From Paraburkholderia phenazinium (GTDB taxonomy: Bacteria; Pseudomonadota; Gammaproteobacteria; Burkholderiales; Burkholderiaceae): a stretch of 64,000 nucleotides of DNA. Each line of letters opens with the position of its first letter. Positions within the stretch are counted from its first letter, which is position 1. Location of the stretch: NCBI RefSeq assembly GCF_900100735.1, contig NZ_FNCJ01000004.1:64019-128018 (forward strand), given 5' to 3'. Both the position numbers and the translations under genes were made by a program. Shown here one piece after another: positions 11,398 to 20,504 of this stretch. A model generated the notes under the pieces. The model had not been told where the DNA came from. It saw only the letters and a program-made list of their open reading frames with translations, and ran no database searches.

Positions 11398-12336
11398 TCA
11401 GGTTCGCGCAAACTTGCGCAGTTCGGCCTGATCGGCAGCAAGCGTCACCGGCAGTTCGTCGCGCAGGAATTCGACCCAGGTGCGAATCTTCGCGTCGAGA
11501 TACTGGCGCGAGGGGTACAGCGCGTACAAATTCATTTCCTGCGACGTGTACTCCGGCATCACCCACACCAACTGACCGCTGCGCAGGCCGCTCATCGCCG
11601 AGTAGATCGGCAGGAGGCCAATGCCCATGCCCTCACGCACCGCCACCGCCAGTGCTTCGGCGACGTTCACCTGGAAGGTCGCCGCCCCGAGCATGAGATT
11701 TTCCTGGCCGTTCGGGCCGTCGAAGATCCATTCGCTGGTCGGAAACACCGGCGTGACCATCTGCAGGCAGGTGTGGCGGGAGAGATCAGAAGGCGTCTGC
11801 GGCACGCCGTTGCGTTCGAGGTAAGCAGGCGACGCGCAGGCAATGCTGAACGCGCTGCCCAGACGCTGGGACACCAGCCCCGAGTCCGGCAGATCCTGGG
11901 CCAGCACGAGGGCGACGTCATAACCCTCGTCGAGCAGGTCCGGCACGCGCTGCGCCAGCGTCAATTCAATATGCACTTCCGGATAGCGCTGTTGATAGCG
12001 CCCCACCGCCGGCACCACATAGTGCTGGCCGAAACTCGTCATGGCATGGACTTTCAGCTTGCCGGACGGCCGCGCATGGGCGTCGCTCGCTTCGGCTTCC
12101 GCCTGATCGACATACGCCAGAATCTGCTCGCAACGCTGCAAATAGCGCTCGCCAGCTTCGGTGAGCGCGATACGGCGCGTGGTGCGATTGAGCAAGCGTG
12201 TGCGCAGATGCGCCTCGAGATCGGAAACCGCGCGCGACGCGTACGCCGTGGTCGTATTCAGGTGCTGCGCGGCACCTGTGAAGCTGCCCGCTTCGACGAC
12301 GCGGACAAATACGCGCATGTTTTGAAGCGTATCCAT
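11398..12336 (-). CDS. LysR-family transcriptional regulator of the divergent efflux operon
   Basis: A 312-residue LTTR. The winged HTH is at residues 1-60 (MRVFVRVVEAGSFTGAAQHL, RAVSDLEAHLRTRLLNRTTR) and the substrate-binding fold at about 92-300. It is transcribed away from the tripartite efflux operon across a 155-bp AT-rich spacer, the arrangement seen for AaeR/aaeXAB in E. coli, so it probably controls that operon in response to an aromatic acid (inference). ATG 12336 has TAAGGAT upstream. Confidence 0.9.
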   Translation of the reverse strand: MDTLQNMRVFVRVVEAGSFTGAAQHLNTTTAYASRAVSDLEAHLRTRLLNRTTRRIALTEAGERYLQRCEQILAYVDQAEAEASDAHARPSGKLKVHAMTSFGQHYVVPAVGRYQQRYPEVHIELTLAQRVPDLLDEGYDVALVLAQDLPDSGLVSQRLGSAFSIACASPAYLERNGVPQTPSDLSRHTCLQMVTPVFPTSEWIFDGPNGQENLMLGAATFQVNVAEALAVAVREGMGIGLLPIYSAMSGLRSGQLVWVMPEYTSQEMNLYALYPSRQYLDAKIRTWVEFLRDELPVTLAADQAELRKFART

Positions 12337-12348
12337 ACATATCCTTAC

Positions 12349-12454
12349 TGAGACAGGGCGATTGTTACACGCTTCGTAATAGCGATTGTCTCAATTTCAG
12401 TAAAAATGCCTTGCATCTTTACGGGTTATTCAGGAATAAAGCAAAAAATATAAT
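12349..12454 (+). promoter_or_regulatory. Efflux operon control region: dyad, direct repeats and -10 box
   Basis: TGAGACA (12349-12355) and TGTCTCA (12387-12393) form a 7-bp inverted repeat. GCGATTGT occurs twice, at 12358-12365 and 12382-12389, 24 bp apart. A TATAAT at 12449-12454 lies 37 bp before the GTG of the outer-membrane gene, with a weak TTATTC 17 bp upstream. This arrangement fits an LTTR-controlled promoter. The 155-bp spacer is far more AT-rich than its surroundings. Confidence 0.45.
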
Positions 12455-12491
12455 AACGCACAAGGTTCTTTAGTCAATTAAGGGGTAAATC

Positions 12492-14063
12492 GTGCAGTCT
12501 CCGGTACAAAAAGGGATCGCCTTTATCGCCGTTTTTACGATCTCACTAACAATCGCCGGCTGTGCCAGTACCGGAGGCATCGCACCGCAAGCACGGGGAG
12601 TCGCGCCGTCCTCGCTCGATGCCGGAGCAGCGATTCGTGCCGCCGATCTCGACGCGCAATGGCCCGCTGCCGACTGGTGGCGCGCCTATAACGATCCGCA
12701 GCTCGACGCGTGGATCGACGCCGCGCAGGCCGGCAATCCGACCCTCGCCATTGCGCAGGCACGGGTACGCCAGGCGCAATCGATGGCGGGCGTGGCCCAC
12801 GCAGCGCTGGCGCCGCAGGTCAACGGCAATCTGTCGGTCGAGCGTCAACACTGGGCGGACAATATTTACTACGGTCCTGGCCCCCTCTCCAACGCGACGA
12901 CCTGGGACAACACCGGCACGATCGGCCTGTCCTACCACCTCGACGTGTGGGGCAAGGACAAGAACGCCGCGGAAGCCGCGCTCGACACCGCCCACGCCAG
13001 CGCCGCCGACGAGCGCGCCGCCCAGCTCGAGCTCGAGGCGAATGTGGTGCGGGCGTATATCGGCATGTCGATGAACTACGCACTGCTCGATATCGCCAAG
13101 GCGACGCTGCAACAACAACAGCAGATCGTCGATCTGGCCACGCGCCGCCTGAAAGGGGGGCTCGGCACCCAGCTCGAAGTGAGCCAGGCCGAAACGCCGG
13201 TGCCCGAATACGAACGCCAGATCGACGCGCTCGAAGAACAGATCGCGCTGGGCCGCAACCAGCTTGCGGCGCTGGCCGGCAAGGGTCCGGGCGCGGGCGA
13301 TTCGATCACCCGTCCGACGCTGTCGCTGGACGCACCGGCCGGCCTGCCGTCGGCCTTGCCTGCCGAGCTGCTCGGCCATCGACCCGACATCGTCGCGGCG
13401 CGCTGGACGGTGGCAGCGCAGGCGCGCGGCATCGACGTCGCCAAGGCCAACTTCTATCCTGACATCAACCTGCTGGCATCGATCGGCGGCTATGCGGCGG
13501 CGGGGCCGTTGTTCCAGTTCCTGCGCTCGGCGAACGGCGGCTGGACGGCCGGCCCGGCCTTATCGCTGCCGATTTTCGACGGCGGCCGGCTGCGCTCGCA
13601 GCTGGGCGCCGCCGACGCGGGCTACGACGCGGCGGTCGAACAGTACAACCAGACTATCGTCAGCGCGCTCAAGGACGTGGCCGACCAGGTGGTACGGATT
13701 CGTTCTCTGCAGACGCAGGCCAACGATGCGCAGCGCTCGGTCGCTGCTGCACAGAAGAACTATGACCTGTCGAAGGAAGGCTACCGGCGCGGCCTGACGG
13801 ACTACCTGAACGTGCTGGTGGCGCAGAACCAGTTGCTGCATGCTCAGGAAGGCGTGGCACGCGTGCAGGCCGAGCGCCTGGGCGCCCATGCTTCACTGAT
13901 GACCGCGCTGGGTGGCGGCCTCGCCGATCCGGCCGATGGCCCGAAGCCCGATGAAACGCTGCCGGCGCACGGTAAGGGCAAGGCAGCGGCGCTTGCCGCA
14001 CCGGCATCCGGAAGCGCGGCGGTGAGCGGCCACGCCTCCGCTCATCCCGCCGCAGTTCAATAA
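12492..14063 (+). CDS. Outer-membrane efflux lipoprotein (NodT/TolC family)
   Basis: A 523-residue outer-membrane factor of an RND/AaeB-type tripartite pump. Signal peptide with lipobox TIAGC (Cys about residue 24), then two OEP repeats: the first around residues 60-250 (WWRAYNDPQLDAWID, VRQAQSMAGVA), the second around 290-470 (GHRPDIVAARWTVAAQARGIDVAKA, LSLPIFDGGRLR). It forms the outer-membrane channel. GTG start 12492 follows AAGGGG at a proper distance. The tail is Ala/Gly/Ser-rich. First gene of a four-gene operon (14 bp to the next). Confidence 0.92.
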   Translation: MQSPVQKGIAFIAVFTISLTIAGCASTGGIAPQARGVAPSSLDAGAAIRAADLDAQWPAADWWRAYNDPQLDAWIDAAQAGNPTLAIAQARVRQAQSMAGVAHAALAPQVNGNLSVERQHWADNIYYGPGPLSNATTWDNTGTIGLSYHLDVWGKDKNAAEAALDTAHASAADERAAQLELEANVVRAYIGMSMNYALLDIAKATLQQQQQIVDLATRRLKGGLGTQLEVSQAETPVPEYERQIDALEEQIALGRNQLAALAGKGPGAGDSITRPTLSLDAPAGLPSALPAELLGHRPDIVAARWTVAAQARGIDVAKANFYPDINLLASIGGYAAAGPLFQFLRSANGGWTAGPALSLPIFDGGRLRSQLGAADAGYDAAVEQYNQTIVSALKDVADQVVRIRSLQTQANDAQRSVAAAQKNYDLSKEGYRRGLTDYLNVLVAQNQLLHAQEGVARVQAERLGAHASLMTALGGGLADPADGPKPDETLPAHGKGKAAALAAPASGSAAVSGHASAHPAAVQ

Positions 14064-14077
14064 GCGCAGAGCCGATC

Positions 14078-16279
14078 ATGTCCGCCTCCCCTTCCTCCGC
14101 GCGCCAGCCGCTCACGTTTGCGGCCTTCTACACCGCTGCCGCCGACTGGGCCCGCACCGACGGGCTTACATGGATCTACCTGTTCAAGGCGCTGGCTGCC
14201 GCGTTCCTTTCGCTGTACGTAGCGATGAAGCTCGACCTGCCGCAGCCGCGTACCGCGATGACCACCGTATTCATCGTGATGCAGCCGCAAAGCGGCATGG
14301 TGTTCGCAAAGAGCTTCTACCGGATCTGCGGCACGCTGGTCGGACTCGTCGTCATGCTGGCGCTGATCGGGCTGTTTGCCCAGCAGCCGGAACTCTTCAT
14401 CGCGTCGACGGCGATCTGGGTCGGCATCTGTACCGCAGGCGCCGCGCGCAACCGCAATTTCCGCACGTATGGCTTCGTGCTGGCCGGCTACACCGCGGCC
14501 TTGATCGGCTTTCCCGCGGCACAGCATCCGGACGACGCGTTCATGTCCGCGTTGACCCGCGTGGCGGAAATCGTGGTCGGCATTGTCTGTTCGGGCGTGG
14601 TCAGCGGGCTGGTGTTTCCGCGCTTCAGCGGCGAACAGATGCGCACCACGGTGCGCGCGCGCTTTAGCGCATTCGTCGAATATGTGTCGGCGTCGTTGTC
14701 GGGACAGGTCGAGCGCGCGCAGATCGAAGCCACCAACGCGCGCTTTGTTGCCGACATCGTCGGCTTCGAAGCGATCCGCAGTGTCGCCGTGTTCGAAACA
14801 CCCTACTCGCGCATGAGGAGCGGTCGTCTCTCGCGGATGAACAGCGAGTTCATGACCGCATCGACGCGCTTTCACGCCTTGCATCAGTTGATGAACCGGC
14901 TGCACGACGCCGGCGCAGCCGTCGCCATCGAAGCGCTCGAACCGTATTTCAAGGAAATCGCGCCGCTACTCGGCAAATCGGGCGAACCGGTTCTCACCGC
15001 CGCCGATGCCGTGCACGCGGCCAAGCAGCTAGACACCTATAAAGCCGAGTTGCCCAAACGGATGCGCGCAACGCGCGAAGCGCTGGAGACGCGGCCCGAG
15101 GCGCCGCTGCTCGATTTCGATACCGCCGCCGAACTGCTTTACCGCTTCGTCGACGATCTGCATGCGTATGCGGCCACGTATGCATCGCTGGGGGTCGATA
15201 CGCACGAGCGCGAGCGTTGGATCGACCGCTACGAGCCGAAGACCAACGCCTTGGCCGTCGGCGTCGCCGGCGCCCGCGCGGCGATCGTGATCGCACTCTT
15301 GGGCGCGTTCTGGATCGCGACCGCATGGCCGAGCGGCGTCACGCTGTTGCCAGTCGGCGCGGCGACCTGCGCACTGGCGTCCACCTCGCCGAACCCCACG
15401 CGCATGGCGTTCCAGATGGCGGCCGGCACGATCCTGTCGTCGCTGATGGGGATGATTGTGGTGTTCGGCCTGTATCCGCACGTCGACGGTTTTCCTCTGC
15501 TTTGCGTTGCGCTCGCGCCGTTTCTGCTGCTCGGCGTGTTCATGACGACGCGCCCGAAGCTGGCCGGCTACGGGGTGGGTTACTGCATCTTCTTTTGTTT
15601 CCTTGCGGGCCCGGACAACGTGATTCATTACGACCCGACCGCCTTCATCAATGACGCGTTGGCGCTGTTTCTGTCGATGCTGGCCTGTTCGGCCGCGTTC
15701 GCGCTGCTGTTGCCGCCATCGCTGCCCTGGATGCGCAACCGCCTGCTGATCGACCTGCGCCGCCATGTCGTGCTGGCTTGCAACTCGCGTCTGACACGCC
15801 TGCGCTCGCGTTTCGAAAGCGGCGCACGCGATCTGATGTTCCAGATCAACGCGCTCGCCGAGAAGGAGCCCGAGGTCAAGCGCGACAGCTTGCGGTGGCT
15901 CTTCGCGGTGCTCGAAGTGGGTAACGCGATGATCGACTTGCGGCGCGAGATCGCAGCGCTGACGCCGGACGCCCGCTACGCCGAGACGATGCCTTGGCGC
16001 GTTGCCGAACGCAGGATGCGCAACGCGGTTGCCGCGCTGTTCGACCGGCCTGGCGCGCAGCGCATGGACGCCGCGCTCGCGGCGACAAGCGACGCCACGG
16101 CCGCTGTCCGGCAAGTACTGGCGACGTTCACGCCTGCGCGCGAGGAGCGACACCAGTTGGAACGCATCTTGAGTCATCTGCATTTCATTCGTACTGCGCT
16201 GCTCGATCCGCAATCGCCACTGGAAACGCTGGTGGCGAAGCGGAGCGAGGGGCAAGAAGGAGTTCGCCATGCCACGTGA
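14078..16279 (+). CDS. FUSC-family efflux pump (AaeB-like)
   Basis: A 733-residue inner-membrane protein of the FUSC / aromatic-acid exporter family. Two clusters of about five to six helices (residues 25-190 and 385-535) flank cytoplasmic domains; the pattern FRTYGFVLAGYTAAL and the second cluster LLPVGAATCALASTSPNP are typical. Family knowledge: AaeB exports hydroxylated aromatic carboxylates using an AaeA adaptor. Here the adaptor gene follows and the outer-membrane channel precedes, giving a full trans-envelope system. Its last 11 nt overlap the DUF1656 gene. Confidence 0.9.
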   Translation: MSASPSSARQPLTFAAFYTAAADWARTDGLTWIYLFKALAAAFLSLYVAMKLDLPQPRTAMTTVFIVMQPQSGMVFAKSFYRICGTLVGLVVMLALIGLFAQQPELFIASTAIWVGICTAGAARNRNFRTYGFVLAGYTAALIGFPAAQHPDDAFMSALTRVAEIVVGIVCSGVVSGLVFPRFSGEQMRTTVRARFSAFVEYVSASLSGQVERAQIEATNARFVADIVGFEAIRSVAVFETPYSRMRSGRLSRMNSEFMTASTRFHALHQLMNRLHDAGAAVAIEALEPYFKEIAPLLGKSGEPVLTAADAVHAAKQLDTYKAELPKRMRATREALETRPEAPLLDFDTAAELLYRFVDDLHAYAATYASLGVDTHERERWIDRYEPKTNALAVGVAGARAAIVIALLGAFWIATAWPSGVTLLPVGAATCALASTSPNPTRMAFQMAAGTILSSLMGMIVVFGLYPHVDGFPLLCVALAPFLLLGVFMTTRPKLAGYGVGYCIFFCFLAGPDNVIHYDPTAFINDALALFLSMLACSAAFALLLPPSLPWMRNRLLIDLRRHVVLACNSRLTRLRSRFESGARDLMFQINALAEKEPEVKRDSLRWLFAVLEVGNAMIDLRREIAALTPDARYAETMPWRVAERRMRNAVAALFDRPGAQRMDAALAATSDATAAVRQVLATFTPAREERHQLERILSHLHFIRTALLDPQSPLETLVAKRSEGQEGVRHAT

Positions 16280-16469
16280 AGTTGCTGTCCTTGACGCCTA
16301 CGTACCGGCCATTGTGCTGCTGTTCATCGCAGGGGCCGCGCTTACCTGGTTGCTGGATCGCGTGATTGCCTATACGGGGCTTTATCGCGTGGTTTGGCAT
16401 CCGAACCTGTTCCGGGCCAGCTTGCTCGTGTGTGTGTGCGGCGTGCTCGGTCTCGCCGTTTATCGTTGA
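16269..16469 (+). CDS. DUF1656 (AaeX-like) small membrane protein
   Basis: A 66-residue protein with two hydrophobic helices (IVLLFIAGAALTWLLDRVI and LFRASLLVCVCGVLGLAVY) and the conserved PREVAVLDAYVP N-terminus of DUF1656. In E. coli the homologue AaeX sits in the aaeXAB operon with unknown function. It overlaps the FUSC gene by 11 nt and precedes the HlyD adaptor by 13 nt, so it belongs to the pump operon. Confidence 0.88.
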   Translation: MPREVAVLDAYVPAIVLLFIAGAALTWLLDRVIAYTGLYRVVWHPNLFRASLLVCVCGVLGLAVYR

Positions 16470-16482
16470 TCAGAGTCGAATC

Positions 16483-17343
16483 ATGACCATCCGAAATATT
16501 CTGGGTTTTGTGGCGACAGCCGTCGTCTTCGTTGTCGCGATCCTGATAGGCCGCGCCCTGTGGGTTCACTACATGGACGAACCCTGGACGCGCGACGGCC
16601 GGGTACGCGCCGACGTCGTCAACATTGCGCCGGACGTCTCGGGCGCGGTGGTGGCACTGCCGGTGCACGACAACCAGTTGGTGAAGAAAGGCGACCTGCT
16701 GATGCAGATTGACCCGTCGCACTACCAGATCGCGGTCGAGCAGGCTGAGGCAGCGGTCGCGGCGCGCAAGGCCGAACTGCAGATGCGCCGCGACGATGCA
16801 CAACGCCGCGCGGACCTGGACAGCCAGGTGGTGTCGAAGGAAAGCCGCGATAACGCGACGCATACCGCGTCGGCGGCGGAGGCTGCTTATGAGCAGACCC
16901 TGGCCGCGCTGGATGCGGCGAAGCTGAATCTGGAGCGCACGCGGGTGGTGTCACCGGTGGATGGGTATGTAACGAATCTTGCCGTCTTCCAGGGGGACTA
17001 TGCGACGGCTGGCTCGGCGAAGCTTGCCATTGTGGATAGTCATTCTTTCTGGGTCTATGGGTATTTTGAAGAGACCAAGTTGCCGCATGTCAATGTTGGC
17101 GACAAGGCTGAGATGCGGTTGATGAGCGGCGGGGTTTTGCAGGGGCATGTGGAGAGCATTTCACGCGGGATTTATGATCGTGATAATCCGCAGAGCCGCG
17201 AGTTGTTGGCTGATGTTAATCCTACTTTTAACTGGGTTAGGTTGGCGCAGCGGGTACCTGTGAGGATTCAGATTGATCATGTGCCTGATGGGCTTGTGCT
17301 TTCTGCTGGGACTACTTGTACTGTTGTTGTTAAGCCGAGTTGA
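16483..17343 (+). CDS. HlyD/EmrA-type periplasmic adaptor (AaeA-like)
   Basis: A 286-residue membrane fusion protein. N-terminal anchor helix (residues 7-28), split biotinyl-lipoyl domain (PDVSGAVVALPVHDNQLVKKGDLLMQID; ERTRVVSPVDGYVTNLAVFQGDYA), short coiled-coil hairpin around 85-150 and a C-terminal beta-barrel. It joins the FUSC pump to the outer-membrane channel. ATG 16483; the longer ORF reads through the DUF1656 gene. Oddity: codons after about 17000 shift to T- and G-ending ones (GTT, GAT, CTT), in contrast to the C/G-ending first half; the shift strengthens toward the repeat that begins 25 bp after the stop. Confidence 0.92.
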   Translation: MTIRNILGFVATAVVFVVAILIGRALWVHYMDEPWTRDGRVRADVVNIAPDVSGAVVALPVHDNQLVKKGDLLMQIDPSHYQIAVEQAEAAVAARKAELQMRRDDAQRRADLDSQVVSKESRDNATHTASAAEAAYEQTLAALDAAKLNLERTRVVSPVDGYVTNLAVFQGDYATAGSAKLAIVDSHSFWVYGYFEETKLPHVNVGDKAEMRLMSGGVLQGHVESISRGIYDRDNPQSRELLADVNPTFNWVRLAQRVPVRIQIDHVPDGLVLSAGTTCTVVVKPS

Positions 17344-17367
17344 TTTTTTGCCCTGCGGGAGGTTGGT

Positions 17368-17995
17368 TTGCCTGCGGCGCCTTGATTTTGGTGGTTGTTC
17401 TTGGGGTGTTGGCCTTTCCTTGCATTGTTATCGGTCTATTAGGTTCGCTCCTGTGCGGGGCGGCACCTACTTTCTTTGCCGCCGCAAAGAAAGTAGGCAA
17501 AGAAAGCGGGCTCACCCCGCAAGTTGGTAGTGAGCCATCTCGGTCTGCCACAGGGAACGGCCCAAGACGAGACCTGCTCTCGCACCGCCGGCGTTCGTGA
17601 CAAGGGTGTCATCCGTTCCAGCGTTGCGCTGCGCGCCCCGCCGTCGGGCATAGCGCCTTCTGCAAATTCAGTAGGCGGTCTAACTATTGCGGCTCGTCCG
17701 TTTTCCCTTGCAAACCCATCCGCGACGCACGTAGTGCGGAGTGGGGTGGATGAGCGCTGTGTCACTAACGGTGGAAATGCGAGGGCAGGTCTCGTCTTGG
17801 GCCGTTTCCGGCTCAAAAGAGAGATGGCTCGCTACGAGCTAGCGGTTGTCAGCCCGCTTTCTTTGCCTACTTTCTTTGCGGCGGCAAAGAAAGTAGGTGC
17901 CGCCCCGCACAGGGGCGAAGCTAATAGACCGATAAGAATACAAGGAAAGGCCAACACCGTAAGCCAAACCACCAAGCACAAGGCGCCGCAGGCAA
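17368..17995. repeat. 628-bp quasi-palindromic interspersed repeat, copy A
   Basis: Bounded by TTGCCTGCGGCGCCTTG (17368-17384) and its exact reverse complement (17979-17995). Arms of about 145 bp (17368-17512 and 17851-17995) are imperfect inverted repeats, and weaker dyad symmetry (for example around CGGCCCAAGACGAGACCTGC) runs further inward. Each arm holds a 14-bp hairpin, CCTACTTTCTTTGC / GCAAAGAAAGTAGG, at 17466-17497 and 17866-17897 with 4-nt loops. No transposase or conserved ORF. Copy B (46966-47593) has the same length and is inverted. It fills the gap between the HlyD stop and the convergent glycosyltransferase stop. ORFs called inside it read through structured repeat and are unlikely to be genes. 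Confidence 0.9.
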
Positions 17996-18003
17996 AAAAA
18001 CGA

Positions 18004-18714
18004 TCACCCCCCAATCATCGCCTTGTACCGCGCATAACTGATCACCTGGATATGCGAGCCCCCCGCCACCTCCGCGATAACCTTCGAATCATCGGGTGGG
18101 ATTTCCCCAAACACCTCGTAGTGATACGCGATGGTAGTGACATAATTGACAGTCGGGACGTTCAAGTGAATACGCGTGTAACGCCCAGCCCTCACGGCAT
18201 CCCAGAATATTCTGTCGCCGACAGCACTCCGCGAAGCGTCCTTGAACATCCAGGCCGCGCATGCGGGAAAAGCAGCCCGCGTCAGAAAATAACAGTTGGT
18301 ATCATTGAAATGCACACCGTCGGATTCGGAACACGTGCCGAGCACTCGCCCATCGGCGGTCACTAGCGTTCGAGCCATCGTGACCACCTGCACACCTGTC
18401 TTCTCGACAGTCAAGCGCATCGTTTCAACGTGATTCGGCTCATACCAGTTGTCGGCATCAAGGAAGCAGATCGCATCGAATCCACTAGTGGCCGCGCAAG
18501 CGGCGCCCACACCGCGAGGCGTATCGCCGTAATCGGCGTGATTCGGAATCTTGATGTGGACCACGCCCTCCCAGCTATCGACTTCAGCGTCAGGGAATCC
18601 ATCAGCAACCATGAAGTGAGTCACGTCGCCAGACTGCGCACGAACGCTTTCGTGGCATCTTCGGAGAATGTGGCGTGGCTCTCTATAGTAGGCGCTAATG
18701 ACGGCGACTCGCAT
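18004..18714 (-). CDS. Orphan glycosyltransferase, GT-A fold (family 2-like)
   Basis: A 236-residue glycosyltransferase. The N-terminal strand MRVAVISAYYREP and the DADNWYEPNH motif (DXD metal/nucleotide-sugar site around residue 92) support a GT-A fold; a C-terminal region with a conserved-looking GDRIFWDAVRAG follows. Acceptor and donor are unknown. It stands alone, not in a polysaccharide cluster. ATG 18714 has an upstream GAGAACCTCC context; the longer ORF has no support. Its base composition is lower in GC (about 55-58% in hand-counted 60-base blocks) and it uses AGA and CGA, unlike its neighbours, suggesting acquisition. Its stop is 9 bp from repeat A. Confidence 0.75.
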   Translation of the reverse strand: MRVAVISAYYREPRHILRRCHESVRAQSGDVTHFMVADGFPDAEVDSWEGVVHIKIPNHADYGDTPRGVGAACAATSGFDAICFLDADNWYEPNHVETMRLTVEKTGVQVVTMARTLVTADGRVLGTCSESDGVHFNDTNCYFLTRAAFPACAAWMFKDASRSAVGDRIFWDAVRAGRYTRIHLNVPTVNYVTTIAYHYEVFGEIPPDDSKVIAEVAGGSHIQVISYARYKAMIGG

Positions 18715-18839
18715 GGAGGTTCTCGGTAATATCGACAGGCCGCGGATTGTATGGGCAATCCACAAAAGCCTGTCTCAATTACCTGCCGTCCGGGGTATTC
18801 ACGTCACCACCAAGGCAGTCCGCCATTTACCCCTGAAAC

Positions 18840-20504
18840 TTATAACCGGAACTTCCCAACCATCTCCTTCAGGCCGCGAGCCTGATCATCCAGCGATCGG
18901 GCAGCCGCCGTGGCCTCCTCCACCAGCGCGGCATTCTGCTGAGTCCCGGAATCCATCTGCGTCACCGCCAGATTGATCTCCTCAATCCCCGCGCTCTGTT
19001 CCGAGGAAGCCGCCGAAATCTCACCCATGATGTCGGTCACGCGCTTCACCGCCTTGACGACTTCATCCATCGTCTGACCCGCGTCCTGCGCCAATGTCGA
19101 ACCATTGCTCACGCGTTCGACTGAAGTACTGATCAGCCCCTTGATCTCCTTGGCCGCTGCTGCGCTGCGCTGTGCGAGATTGCGCACTTCCGCGGCGACC
19201 ACCGAGAAACCGCGTCCTTCCTCACCCGCCCGCGCGGCTTCCACCGCAGCGTTCAAGGCCAGAATGTTGGTCTGGAAGGCAATCCCTTCGATCACGCCGA
19301 TGATGTCGCCAATGCTGCGCGCGCTATCGTTGATCTCGTTCATGGTCGCGACCACGCGGCTCACCACGTCGCCGCCCTTCTCGGCAATCGCCGAGGCATT
19401 GTTCGCCAGCGTGCTCGCCTGCTTCGCGTTGTCGGCGTTCTGCCGCACCGTCGAGGTCAGTTGCTCCATGCTGCTCGCCGTGCGCTCCAGCGCCATCGCC
19501 TGCTGTTCGGTGCGCTGCGACAGGTCCTGGTTACCCATCGAAATCTGCCCCGACGCCGTCGCAATCGCATCCGCACTCGCGGCGATGTCGGATACCGTCG
19601 TCGACAGTCCGGTCTGCATGTCATGCAGCGCCGACAGCATGCTCGAATGATCGTTGCGCGCCAGCGCGATCCGGTTCGACAGGTCGCCCGCCGCTATCCG
19701 GCTCGCAATCTCCTTCGCATACACCGGTTCGCCACCGAGTTGCCGCGCGAGCCGCCGCACCACCCATTCGCTGATCGCAAACGCCAGCACGATCAGGCCA
19801 ATCGTCATCGCCGCGATCATCACGAACGACGAGTGAAAAATGAACGCCGATGCCGCGATGGTCGCCTTCGCAGCCACGCTGCGCTGTTCGACCAGCGCAT
19901 CCACCATCTTCTCGAGCTTCTCGGTCTCCACCAGCAAGGACACGTCCTGCGTGCCGACCTGCCAGTTCATCTGCGACAGGTCCAGCGGCTGCGCCTTCAC
20001 GAGCGTCACGAAATCGCGCAGGTGGCCGCTCCATGTCGCCACCGCTGTGGCGAATTTCTTCTGCTGGGCAACCTGATCGCTATCGGAGGCGTCCACGTAC
20101 TGTTGCAGCGTGTTCATCTGCGCGGACAGGCCGGCAAGACCCTTGTCGATGTCCGAACCAAGGTCGTCGCGCTCCTTGCCTGTCGTCGCGGTCAGCAGCA
20201 TCTTCTGGGCGCGGCTCGCGCGCAAGACGTAACCGCGCGCTTCCTCGGCCGCCCGGCTCGCCACGTGGCCCTGGTCGTAGATCGACTGCGCCGAGCCGTT
20301 GAGCCGGCTAATCTGCGCCAGCGAAAACACGCCGATCAGCAGCGTGCCGATCAGCAGCACAGCGAAAGCCAGTCGCAACGTCGCCTTCACCGACAAGCCC
20401 TTGAGCCGCCCAACCGGCGCGCTCGAATGCGGCGAATTGCCTGCCGGCTCACCATCCGCCACGAACCCCACGCCCGTCTGGCTGCCCAGCGATACTGCTT
20501 TCAT
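18840..20504 (-). CDS. Methyl-accepting chemotaxis protein
   Basis: A 554-residue chemoreceptor. Two membrane helices (about residues 44-62 and 222-245) enclose a periplasmic sensor of the four-helix-bundle kind, followed by a HAMP-like segment ([11 protein letters not shown]...) and the cytoplasmic signalling domain with the highly conserved tip [28 protein letters not shown]. The C-terminus ends MVGKFRL without a CheR-docking NWETF pentapeptide. It signals to CheA/CheW at the pole. The ligand is unknown. No other chemotaxis genes are in the window. Confidence 0.93.
   Translation of the reverse strand: MKAVSLGSQTGVGFVADGEPAGNSPHSSAPVGRLKGLSVKATLRLAFAVLLIGTLLIGVFSLAQISRLNGSAQSIYDQGHVASRAAEEARGYVLRASRAQKMLLTATTGKERDDLGSDIDKGLAGLSAQMNTLQQYVDASDSDQVAQQKKFATAVATWSGHLRDFVTLVKAQPLDLSQMNWQVGTQDVSLLVETEKLEKMVDALVEQRSVAAKATIAASAFIFHSSFVMIAAMTIGLIVLAFAISEWVVRRLARQLGGEPVYAKEIASRIAAGDLSNRIALARNDHSSMLSALHDMQTGLSTTVSDIAASADAIATASGQISMGNQDLSQRTEQQAMALERTASSMEQLTSTVRQNADNAKQASTLANNASAIAEKGGDVVSRVVATMNEINDSARSIGDIIGVIEGIAFQTNILALNAAVEAARAGEEGRGFSVVAAEVRNLAQRSAAAAKEIKGLISTSVERVSNGSTLAQDAGQTMDEVVKAVKRVTDIMGEISAASSEQSAGIEEINLAVTQMDSGTQQNAALVEEATAAARSLDDQARGLKEMVGKFRL

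Noticed and set aside
17368..17995. Insertion sequence
   Set aside because: Inverted ends are present but there is no transposase frame or evident target duplication beside either copy.
17524..18366. Long ORFs inside repeat A and the mirror ORFs in repeat B (46676-47437)
   Set aside because: They read the same repeat in several frames on both strands, run across the hairpins and the ends of real genes, and look like no protein family.
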